A stretch of 26,387 bases of DNA from positions 1 through 26,387 of the forward strand of contig CAYXGT010000033.1 of NCBI GenBank assembly GCA_964464635.1, in the 5' to 3' direction. Position 1 is the first letter of the stretch, and every line of letters starts with the position of its first letter. Made by a program: the position numbers and the translations under genes. This DNA is from CAYLMG01 sp964464635 (GTDB lineage: Bacteria > Planctomycetota > Phycisphaerae > Sedimentisphaerales > Anaerobacaceae). The notes below the pieces were generated by a model that had not been told where the DNA came from, searched no databases, and saw only the letters and a program-made list of their open reading frames with translations. Below, piece after piece: positions 16,617 to 22,888 of the stretch.

Positions 16617-17204
16617 ATGGGCAAACCGGACAAAGCAAGAGGTAAACTTGTTATAGTAAGCGGGCCGAGCGGCGTGGGTAAAGGCACTATATGTGCCGAG
16701 GTCGCTAAACGGCTTGGAAATGTGCTTATAAGTGTTTCTGTTACGACAAGGCCGCAGGGTAAGGATGAGGTGAGCGGCAGAGAATACTGGTTTGTGTCAC
16801 CTCAGGAATTTCAGCGCCGGATTGACGAGGACTTGTTTTTGGAATATGCTGAGGTTTTCGGCCATCTTTACGGTACGTCTAAGGATGAGGTGGAGAATGC
16901 ACTTTCATCAGGTAAGACTGTAATCCTTGAGATAGATGTGCAGGGCGGTAAAAGGGTCAAGGTGATATATCCGCAGGCGGTGATGATATTTATTTTACCG
17001 CCGGACCAAAAAGAGCTTGCGAGGCGGTTGAGTGGTCGGGGCAGGGACGAAATTGAGGTTGCCGAAAAAAGGCTCGACGGTGCAGGTACCGAGATAGCGT
17101 CCGCTTTTCAATATTACGAGCATATGGTAATTAACGACGACCTTAACCAGGCGGTGAGTGAGGTTATAAACATAATTGAACAGACCATTGGAGAAAAAGT
17201 ATGA
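16617..17204 (+). CDS. gmk: Guanylate kinase
   Basis: Gmk phosphorylates GMP to GDP with ATP. The 195-residue protein carries the P-loop GPSGVGKGT (16-24), the GMP-binding region VSVTTRPQGKDEVSGREYWFV and the VILEIDVQGGKRVK segment. Its length is normal. It overlaps rpoZ by four bases (ATGA), implying coupled translation. Confidence 0.97.
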   Translation: MGKPDKARGKLVIVSGPSGVGKGTICAEVAKRLGNVLISVSVTTRPQGKDEVSGREYWFVSPQEFQRRIDEDLFLEYAEVFGHLYGTSKDEVENALSSGKTVILEIDVQGGKRVKVIYPQAVMIFILPPDQKELARRLSGRGRDEIEVAEKRLDGAGTEIASAFQYYEHMVINDDLNQAVSEVINIIEQTIGEKV

Positions 17205-17434
17205 TAGAGGAGCTTAAGGACACGAAGATAATTGATAAGGCAGGTGGCAGGTTTAAGTTGACGGCCTTGATTCAGAAGCGTTTGACAGAGCTGTTGGAAG
17301 GGGCCAGGCCGTTGATAGAGGATACCGAGGGGATGACACAAATGGAGATAGTTGTCCGGGAGATAATGGAGGACAAGATAACGATCGATTTTGGTGACAG
17401 CTATATCGGTAGGCCGACAGAGACAAAGGGCTGA
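17201..17434 (+). CDS. rpoZ: RNA polymerase omega subunit
   Basis: This 77-residue small polymerase assembly subunit shows the typical motif GGRFKLTALIQKRLTELLEGARP, which corresponds to the conserved RpoZ helix region (N/K-R-F-x-L...A-x-x-R-A-x-x-L). GGAGAAA lies inside the gmk 3' end as its ribosome binding site. The position between gmk and the coaBC genes is the standard one. Omega proteins are poorly conserved, but the context makes this call secure. Confidence 0.9.
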   Translation: MIEELKDTKIIDKAGGRFKLTALIQKRLTELLEGARPLIEDTEGMTQMEIVVREIMEDKITIDFGDSYIGRPTETKG

Positions 17435-17445
17435 GAGGAATTTAG

Positions 17446-18042
17446 ATGGCTGATGAGAAACTGAAATTTGAGGCCTTGAAGGTTTTGTTGTGCGTCAGCG
17501 GTGGAATCGCTGCTTACAAGGCGGTTGATTTGGCGAGCAGGCTTGTTTCGGAGGGGGCATCTGTCAAGACGGCTATGACTGAAGCCGCCGAGAGGCTTGT
17601 TGGAGCAAAGAGTTTTGAGGCGGTTACAAATTCGGCGGTTTTTACAAGCCTTTGGGACAGCGTCGAGAGATTCAGGATTGAACATATAAGTCTGGTTGAG
17701 TGGGCTGATATTGTGGTTGTTGCTCCGGCAACTGCCAACATTATAGGCAAGGTGGCGAATGGTATTTGTGATGATTTGGTCAGCACAATTCTTTGTGTTT
17801 GCTGGTCCAAGCGGGTACTTTTAGCGCCTGCGATGAATGTGGATATGTGGAATAATCCTGCGGTACAGCGAAACGTCAAGGCAGTTAAAGAAATGGGTTT
17901 TGAGCTTGTAGGCCCTATGAAAGGCAGGCTTGCCAGCGGAACAATTGCGGAAGGCAGGATGTCCGAGCCGGCCGAGATACTGCAGGCTATTAAACAGCTC
18001 GTCTCGAAGATTGATAAGAAAAAGAAAACGGGTTCGAAATAA
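17446..18042 (+). CDS. coaC: Phosphopantothenoylcysteine decarboxylase (CoaC, stand-alone)
   Basis: This FMN flavoprotein decarboxylates phosphopantothenoylcysteine in coenzyme A synthesis. The 198-residue protein corresponds to the N-terminal half of the usual CoaBC (Dfp) fusion. The FMN and active-site motifs are VSGGIAAYKA near the start, HISLVEWADIVVVAPATANI, and APAMNVDMWNNP. The substrate clamp reads LASGTIAEGRMSEP, with Ser in place of the Cys of the E. coli ACGD motif; as I recall, some other bacteria share that variant. AGAGGA precedes the ATG, and coaB follows 40 bases downstream. Confidence 0.92.
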   Translation: MADEKLKFEALKVLLCVSGGIAAYKAVDLASRLVSEGASVKTAMTEAAERLVGAKSFEAVTNSAVFTSLWDSVERFRIEHISLVEWADIVVVAPATANIIGKVANGICDDLVSTILCVCWSKRVLLAPAMNVDMWNNPAVQRNVKAVKEMGFELVGPMKGRLASGTIAEGRMSEPAEILQAIKQLVSKIDKKKKTGSK

Positions 18043-18082
18043 TAAGGCCCGTACGTAATTTTACAAATCGGAAAGCATCAGA

Positions 18083-18721
18083 ATGCACTTTTTAATAACA
18101 GCCGGCGGCACACGAGAATATATCGACCCGGTTCGTTTTATTTCCAATGCGAGCAGCGGCCGAATGGGTTATGCCCTTGCGGAAGCCGCTCTAAAGGCCG
18201 GCCATAAGGTGACATTGATAAGTGCATCGGATGCACAGCCGCCGGTCGGCGTGGACTTTGTGGGTGTTGAAACTGCTGCCCAGATGTTTGAAGCGGTAAA
18301 GAAATTTTTCAATAAATGCGACTGTCTTATTATGGCCGCTGCTGTTTCCGATTACACGCCCGTTAAAAAATCAAAAAAGAAAATTAAAAAATCAAAAAGA
18401 GATTTAGTAATAAAACTGAAGCCGACCGTTGACATTCTCGCCTGGGCGGGGAAACAGAAGGTCGGACGACAGAAGACGGAGGCCAGAAAAATTGTTGTTG
18501 GATTCGCTCTAGAAGATAAAGATATTCGCAAAAACGCCGAAAGGAAGCTTAAAGAAAAAAATCCTGATATGATTATCGCAAATAGACTTGAGGCTATTGG
18601 GACTGACAGGTCAACTGTTCTTTTTAAAACAGCTAACGGCGGATGGCAGAAGATTGAGAATGCTGCCAAGGCAACTATTGCGAAAAAAATAATTAAGGTG
18701 ATTGTAAGACTTTTATACTGA
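18083..18721 (+). CDS. coaB: Phosphopantothenate--cysteine ligase (CoaB, stand-alone)
   Basis: This enzyme joins cysteine to 4'-phosphopantothenate and corresponds to the C-terminal half of CoaBC. The 212-residue product has ITAGGTREYIDPVRFISNAS at the N-terminus, then MAAAVSDYTP, VGFALEDKD and PDMIIANRL, matching the family's conserved stations in order. Between VSDYTP and the LKPTVDILAW segment is a lysine-rich stretch of about 13 residues encoded by two copies of an AAAAAATCAAAAA-type repeat (about 18,365-18,400). It has its own ATG and a GGAA upstream, so it is a separate gene, not a frameshifted fusion. It is the last gene of the plus-strand run. Confidence 0.92.
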   Translation: MHFLITAGGTREYIDPVRFISNASSGRMGYALAEAALKAGHKVTLISASDAQPPVGVDFVGVETAAQMFEAVKKFFNKCDCLIMAAAVSDYTPVKKSKKKIKKSKRDLVIKLKPTVDILAWAGKQKVGRQKTEARKIVVGFALEDKDIRKNAERKLKEKNPDMIIANRLEAIGTDRSTVLFKTANGGWQKIENAAKATIAKKIIKVIVRLLY

Positions 18722-18741
18722 ATTTATTTTTTGTAAACAAG

Positions 18742-18980
18742 TCAATCGACAATGCCCAAATCGTTTTTTGTGAGGATTGATTCGAACTTATAGCCTGTCT
18801 TTGTGATGTTTTCTTCTGCTCCCTGTTTGCGGTCGATTGTACAGACGATTTTTTTTACCGTTGCCCCTGCTTCGGTTATGATTTTTGCAGCTTCGAGGAC
18901 CTGGCCGCCTGTGGTTGCGATATCTTCGACGAGCAGGACCACATCGCCTTTATTAAGCTTACCCTCATTTAATTTTTTCA
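18742..18980 (-). pseudogene. pyrE: Resident pyrE, C-terminal fragment
   Basis: The fragment encodes about 78 residues matching the C-terminal part of orotate phosphoribosyltransferase: an EGKLNKGD segment, then the PRPP-binding motif VVLLVEDIATTGG, then the family end with DRKQGAEENI and the FESILTKNDLGI terminus. The composition is like the host genes. The upstream frame runs on for a short way into AT-rich DNA and meets a stop near 19,045, without the catalytic loop (R-K-x-x-K-x-H-G). The N-terminal fragment of the same gene lies at about 20,183-20,315. A small product could start at 18,981, but it could not be an active enzyme. Confidence 0.85.
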
Positions 18981-19139
18981 TGATTTCAATATGAATTTTT
19001 CCAATGATAGTATTTAACTTAAATGTCCTTTTTGAATAAGTTAATCACCTTATACTGTTGTTTATTTTTTTAGTCTAGATAGATATTTTAAGTAAATGAT
19101 ATTATAATAAAAAATTAAGCAGCTAAACTATCCTCATAA

Positions 19140-19151
19140 GATAAGTATTTA
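19140..19151 (+). repeat. First copy of a GATAAGTAYTTA element
   Basis: GATAAGTATTTA here matches GATAAGTACTTA at 19,267-19,278 in 11 of 12 positions. The second copy is part of a perfect palindrome in the cassette promoter. This may be an auxiliary binding site for the adjacent MerR-like protein; that is inference. Confidence 0.35.
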
Positions 19152-19252
19152 CAAATAGTTATGGATATTTTCTCAGCCGAAACTAACTCTAACTACATAT
19201 TACTTGACTTTAGTAAAAATTTTTAAATTTTTCTTGCATTAGGTAGTTTTTC

Positions 19253-19283
19253 TTGTTATTTGTATGGATAAGTACTTATATAA
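19253..19283 (+). promoter_or_regulatory. Candidate cassette promoter with embedded 12-bp palindrome
   Basis: TTGTTA (19,253-19,258) and TATAAA (19,278-19,283) are separated by 19 bases, the long spacer typical of MerR-regulated promoters. The perfect palindrome ATAAGTACTTAT occupies 19,268-19,279, at the 3' side of the spacer and touching the -10 box. It is a plausible operator for the MerR-like protein encoded immediately downstream. In such AT-rich DNA a promoter-like match alone is weak evidence; the palindrome and spacer length strengthen it. Confidence 0.45.
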
Positions 19284-19322
19284 ATATTTATATTTATACT
19301 GATGCAGATTTGGTTTAATAAA

Positions 19323-19574
19323 ATGACTCCTAAAGATATAATTGAAAGAGTACATGGTTTAACCAGAGAACAGCTAACTTACTATGCAAAAATGGGATAT
19401 GTAAAACCTCGTAAGTATTCAAGGGGAAAGAATGAATATAATGAATTCTCTGAAAAGGATTTCCTTGTAATTGAGAAGGCATTTCATTATATTAATAATT
19501 TTGGTACTACTCCTAAAATTGCTTTCGGTAGGGCGCGTAAAGAATTAAAACAACCTGAACTTAAATTTAAATAG
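19323..19574 (+). CDS. Small MerR-like winged-helix DNA-binding protein
   Basis: This 83-residue protein consists of little more than a MerR-type winged helix-turn-helix. The recognition region is GLTREQLTYYAKMGYVKP (about 12-29), followed by a wing and the RGKNEYNEFSEKDFLVIEK block (typical MerR form R-x-Y-s-x-x-D). No effector or dimerisation domain follows; the tail is basic. I prefer the ATG at 19,323; an in-frame ATG at 19,302 adds seven residues. Neither start has a clear Shine-Dalgarno. It lies 11 bases upstream of the inserted pyrE, so the two are likely co-transcribed. It could be an autoregulator or an excisionase-like factor, since Xis proteins share this fold. Function is not established. 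Confidence 0.7.
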   Translation: MTPKDIIERVHGLTREQLTYYAKMGYVKPRKYSRGKNEYNEFSEKDFLVIEKAFHYINNFGTTPKIAFGRARKELKQPELKFK

Positions 19575-19585
19575 GGTTTCTATCT

Positions 19586-20185
19586 ATGCAAACTGAAAAA
19601 TCGCGGCTTTTAAAAATTCTAAGAGAAAAATCTGTTTCTTATGGGAATTTTACTTTGTCTTCTGGTACAAAAAGCTCTTACTATATAGATGCAAAACTGA
19701 CAACTTTTGATCCAAGAGGAGTCTCTTTAGTGGGAAAACTAGTTTTTGAAATTATCAAAGACAAGGGCAAAGAAGTATCAGCCGTCGGTGGTCTAACAAT
19801 GGGTGCCGACCCTATAGCTATCTCAACAATAATTGCCGCAATGAAAGAAAAATATCCCCTAAAAGGATTTTCGGTAAGAAAAGAACCAAAACCGCATGGG
19901 AAAAGAAAACTTATCGAAGGCAATCTAGACATTAAAGACAAAGTCGTTATTTTAGACGATGTTGTAACTAGAGGTGCTTCAACAGAAAAAGCAATTCAAG
20001 CTGTTAAAGACTTTGGATGCGATATCGTAATGGTTATTGCTTTAGTAGATCGACTTGAAGGTGGCACTGAAAGAATAATAAAACTAGGATATGATGTGTA
20101 CTCGATTTTTACCATTAATGATTTATTAGATTCAACGAAACTTAAAGATCTACCCCACGAAAAACTCCTGTCCTTTGTTCTCTAA
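19586..20185 (+). CDS. pyrE: Orotate phosphoribosyltransferase (acquired, intact)
   Basis: This enzyme forms OMP from orotate and PRPP in pyrimidine synthesis. The 199-residue protein is full length: NFTLSSGTKSSYYID at the N-terminus, AVGGLTMGADPIA in the middle, catalytic loop R98-K-E-P-K-P-H-G105, and the PRPP-binding motif VVILDDVVTRGAS around residues 120-132 with Asp124 and Asp125. It differs clearly from the resident fragments (for example VVTRGAS against IATTGGQ), so it is a xenologue, not a duplicate. The base composition is AT-rich. The ribosome binding site is weak. It probably supplies the cell's OPRTase now that the resident gene is broken. Confidence 0.93.
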   Translation: MQTEKSRLLKILREKSVSYGNFTLSSGTKSSYYIDAKLTTFDPRGVSLVGKLVFEIIKDKGKEVSAVGGLTMGADPIAISTIIAAMKEKYPLKGFSVRKEPKPHGKRKLIEGNLDIKDKVVILDDVVTRGASTEKAIQAVKDFGCDIVMVIALVDRLEGGTERIIKLGYDVYSIFTINDLLDSTKLKDLPHEKLLSFVL

Positions 20186-20315
20186 ATATGTCCGGGCAGG
20201 TCTCGAAAAGGTATTTATCAAGGTAATATTTGTTTTTTTTGCCGCTTCGCAGAGTAAAATCGCCTTTAAGGTAAGCGGTTTCTTTAATGCGTTTTATAAG
20301 TTCCTCTCTTGTCAT
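20183..20315 (-). pseudogene. pyrE: Resident pyrE, N-terminal fragment
   Basis: The ATG at 20,315 follows the purB TGA stop by three bases, with AAAGG inside the purB end as ribosome binding site. The frame gives MTREELIKRIKETAYLKGDF then TLRSGKKNKYYLDKYLFETC and PDIFRE, a typical PyrE N-terminus. After about 46 residues it enters the AT-rich cassette in antisense and stops at 20,142-20,144, giving a 57-residue truncated product. The lost middle (about 60 codons) contains the dimer and catalytic-loop region. This is too short to appear as a normal gene but is diagnostic of an original purB-pyrE operon. Confidence 0.85.
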
Positions 20316-20318
20316 CTT

Positions 20319-21752
20319 TCAGACCTTTAATTCCACAGTTTTGTTGAGCTGGTTTCTGTATTTTCTTCTGGTAGGTGTAATGTATTGAGTTATGAATTCG
20401 TCAACCTGCTGGGGGGCCCGGCCGATGTAGTCTTTCGGATTTAGTATCTTTTTGAAATCGATTTTACTAAAGGCCGGGTCGTCTTTTAGTCTTTTTATAA
20501 GGTCGTTTGTTTTTCCAAGCTGTTTTACCTGTGCAGCAGCGGCTTGTGAGTGACGTCTGATTTTTTCATGGAGCACCTGACGGTTTCCACCGGCCACTAC
20601 TGCTGCCACAAGGATATTTTCGGTGGCCATAAAGGAAAGCTCCGCGTTGATGTGCGAGGCTATTACCTTCGGATAAACTACGAGGCCGGCGGTGACATTG
20701 ATAAGTATTTCGAGGATGCCGTCAACAGCCAGAAAGGCCTCGGGGATGACAATTCTTCTGTTGGCGGAATCGTCGAGTGTCCTTTCGAGCCATTGCTCGG
20801 CGGCGGTCATTTGCGGACTGGTTGCCAGGCTTATGACGAACCGGCTCAGGGCTGTCACTCTTTCGCATCTCATCGGGTTTCTTTTATATGGCATCGCTGA
20901 AGAGCCGACCTGGGATTTTTCGAAGGGCTCTTCTATTTCCTTAAGGCTGGCGAGCAGGCGAATGTCGTTGCACATTTTATGCGCCGACTGTGCTATGAGG
21001 GCTAAGGTGTTTACAATCATAGAATCGATTTTTCTTGGATAAGTCTGGCCGGTAACAGGGCAGTTTTTTTTGAAACCGAAAGCCTCGGCGACCATTCTGT
21101 CGAGCTGTTTGACTTTGTTGTGATTGCCGTCAAATAGCGCAAGAAAGGATGCCTGCGTACCGGTTGTTCCTTTTACGCCTCTGAACGGAAGGTTTTGCAT
21201 TCTGTATTCGATTTCGTTCAGGTCGGTTACAAAATCGTTACACCAGAGTGTTGCTCTTTTTCCAACGGTTGTGAGCTGGGCCGGCTGGAAATGAGTGAAA
21301 CCAAGCGTTGGCAGAGAGCGGTTTTTTTTTGCGAACTTTCCAAGTTGATTGATGAGAGCTGCAAGTTTGCCGGATATTATCTGCAGGGCGTTTTTCATGA
21401 TGATGAGGTCTGTGTTGTCGGTGACAAAACAGCTTGTCGCGCCGAGATGAATGATTGGAGCGGCCTTTGGGGCGGCCTGAGCGAAGGTCTGGATGTGAGC
21501 GACGACATCATGGCGAAGCTTTTTTTCCAGTTGGCTGGCTTTTTTGAAGTCTATGTCTTCGATATGTTTGGCCATCTGGTCGATCTGGTTCTGCTTTATG
21601 TTCAGGCCGAGTTTTTTCTGTGCCTTTGCAAGTTGCAGCCACAGCTTTCGCCATGTGATGAATTTTGTCCGGGCGCTGAATAGCTGTACCATTTGTTCGG
21701 AGGCGTTTCTTTCTGCGAGGGGGCTTGTGTAGATTTGTGTTTTGTCCGTCAT
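20319..21752 (-). CDS. purB: Adenylosuccinate lyase, eukaryote-like type
   Basis: PurB performs two eliminations in purine synthesis (SAICAR to AICAR, adenylosuccinate to AMP). The 477-residue protein has the lyase signature SSAMPYKRNP (284-293) with the catalytic serine, and His154 in LPTLGFTHFQPAQLTTVGKR. It closely follows the animal ADSL sequence as I recall it, for example KLRHDVVAHIQTF, PKAAPIIHLGATSC, FRGVKGTTGTQASFL and LERTLDDSANRR, unlike the shorter Bacillus or E. coli forms. AGAGGT precedes the ATG. It is the first gene of the former purB-pyrE operon. Confidence 0.96.
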   Translation of the reverse strand: MTDKTQIYTSPLAERNASEQMVQLFSARTKFITWRKLWLQLAKAQKKLGLNIKQNQIDQMAKHIEDIDFKKASQLEKKLRHDVVAHIQTFAQAAPKAAPIIHLGATSCFVTDNTDLIIMKNALQIISGKLAALINQLGKFAKKNRSLPTLGFTHFQPAQLTTVGKRATLWCNDFVTDLNEIEYRMQNLPFRGVKGTTGTQASFLALFDGNHNKVKQLDRMVAEAFGFKKNCPVTGQTYPRKIDSMIVNTLALIAQSAHKMCNDIRLLASLKEIEEPFEKSQVGSSAMPYKRNPMRCERVTALSRFVISLATSPQMTAAEQWLERTLDDSANRRIVIPEAFLAVDGILEILINVTAGLVVYPKVIASHINAELSFMATENILVAAVVAGGNRQVLHEKIRRHSQAAAAQVKQLGKTNDLIKRLKDDPAFSKIDFKKILNPKDYIGRAPQQVDEFITQYITPTRRKYRNQLNKTVELKV

Positions 21753-22012
21753 TTTCGTACCTCTTATATAAATTGCGGATGCTGTTATGTTTTCGCCTGC
21801 TGGTTAGGATATATTATTTTGTTTATTTATCAATAGTTTATATTTTTGCTTAGTGCCGTTTTTGTCTGAAACTTAGTTATCGGGCGTTAATTTTTTAACC
21901 GTTTATGGGTTTGTTATTTTGTTTGTAACCAAAATGTTTGTATATTTTGAATAAGAGGGTAATTGTGCATTGGTTGGTGATTTGGGTTTTCAGCCCATAA
22001 GGGGGTTTGGAA
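21753..22012. other. Intergenic region between purB and the PilZ gene
   Basis: This 260-base AT-rich region lies between divergent genes. It contains the purB ribosome binding site at its left end, the PilZ-gene promoter candidate near 21,919-21,946, and the AAGGGGG ribosome binding site at 21,999-22,005. I see no small gene or RNA in the rest. Confidence 0.6.
21919..21946 (+). promoter_or_regulatory. Promoter candidate for the PilZ-domain gene
   Basis: TTGTTT (21,919-21,924) and TATATT (21,941-21,946) are separated by 16 bases. Transcription would begin near 21,953, leaving a leader of about 60 bases before the GTG start. Confidence 0.45.
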
Positions 22013-22888
22013 GTGAAAGAAGTGGTGTTACTTCGAGGTTCTGAGCCGCATAAGGTCTTACAGCATGTTATCGAGGGAAAAAAGCCGGCTTTAATGTGCT
22101 ATCTGTCTCGTGGCAAATGGCATAAGGCTCAGGTTTTGTTGGTGAATCTTGACTCTGAAAGGCTTGATGTAAAAGTTGTGCCGACGGGTTATGAGTCCGC
22201 TGCTTTAGAGCAGTTTTGCGGGCATCCCGGAAAGCCGCATCCTATTAATGTCAAGCTGGGTCAGTCGGTAGGTTTGTCTGTTAAGTGTGAAGGCGGCAAG
22301 TTTATATTCGATGCTGAGGTTATGGATTTTGGTATGTCTTCGGCGACGGGCGGTGGTATTATAACTCTTGAGATTCCAGACCAGATGGAAATGATTTCTC
22401 GCAGAAGTTATTTCCGCGTGAGGGTTCCGGAGAAGCTTGTAATAGATGTTCAAATGTGGCATCGTCGTTGTCGCAGAGTAAAGGCGGAGCTGGAGCATCG
22501 TTGGCGTGGCAGGCTGATAGATGTTTCGGCGGGCGGGCTTCAGGTGGTTGTTGAGGCTTCTGAGAGGCCGGGTTTTCGGCAGGGTCAGTTTGTTAAAGTA
22601 AGGTTTTGTCCCTTGCCGTCAGAGACAGCACTTGAGTTCAGTGCTCAAATCAGGAACATTTTGCCGACGGCCGACGGCGAGAGTTTTTGCTTCGGTTTAC
22701 AGATAGTGGGACTGGAGGCGAGCAAAGAAGGCAGAGCAATACTAGCGCGGCTCGCGGCTGTTACAGAGCTTTATTATGAACTCAATCGCGGCAGGGATGT
22801 TGGACAGAGAAGTTCGCAGGCTGCTCTTCATACGCATGCGTATCTTAAGCGTTATCGTTCCGGGTGGGGGGATTTGCTCCATCAATAG
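22013..22888 (+). CDS. PilZ-domain protein with YcgR-like N-terminal domain
   Basis: This is a probable cyclic di-GMP effector. The 291-residue protein has an N-terminal beta-rich YcgR/PilZN-like domain (about 10-120) and a PilZ domain opening with the c-di-GMP-binding R131-S-Y-F-R135 motif and followed by D170-V-S-A-G-G. YcgR relatives slow flagellar motors or act on other surface structures; no flagellar gene is in view. I chose the GTG at 22,013, which is seven bases after AAGGGGG; a TTG at 22,007 is too close to that site. Its last 44 bases overlap the convergent pssA gene. Confidence 0.85.
   Translation: MKEVVLLRGSEPHKVLQHVIEGKKPALMCYLSRGKWHKAQVLLVNLDSERLDVKVVPTGYESAALEQFCGHPGKPHPINVKLGQSVGLSVKCEGGKFIFDAEVMDFGMSSATGGGIITLEIPDQMEMISRRSYFRVRVPEKLVIDVQMWHRRCRRVKAELEHRWRGRLIDVSAGGLQVVVEASERPGFRQGQFVKVRFCPLPSETALEFSAQIRNILPTADGESFCFGLQIVGLEASKEGRAILARLAAVTELYYELNRGRDVGQRSSQAALHTHAYLKRYRSGWGDLLHQ

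Larger units (their letters stand above)
18985..20186. mobile_element. AT-rich foreign cassette replacing the middle of pyrE
   Basis: About 1.2 kb of DNA, clearly more AT-rich than both flanks, lies between the two halves of the resident pyrE. It contains about 300 bases of very AT-rich non-coding DNA, a small MerR-like winged-helix gene and a complete pyrE-like gene, both on the plus strand, opposite to the broken gene. Codon use (many AAA, AGA, ATA, TTA) differs from the neighbours. No transposase, integrase or convincing terminal repeats are visible. The edges are estimates: the left is placed where host-like coding stops, the right at the stop codon of the inserted pyrE. Confidence 0.75.

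Noticed and set aside
18742..18981. The pyrE C-terminal fragment as a free-standing small PRTase gene.
   Set aside because: It lacks the catalytic loop and N-terminal half, both of which exist in broken form on the other side of the cassette.
18985..20186. The wHTH-pyrE pair as a toxin-antitoxin or retron-type defence unit.
   Set aside because: The PyrE keeps all catalytic motifs of a metabolic OPRTase, and no reverse transcriptase or toxin-like domain is present.
18988..20190. AATATG occurs at both cassette edges (18,988-18,993 and 20,185-20,190), like a target-site duplication.
   Set aside because: Six bases in AT-rich DNA are expected by chance, the two copies are in different pyrE frames, and joining them would not rebuild the gene.
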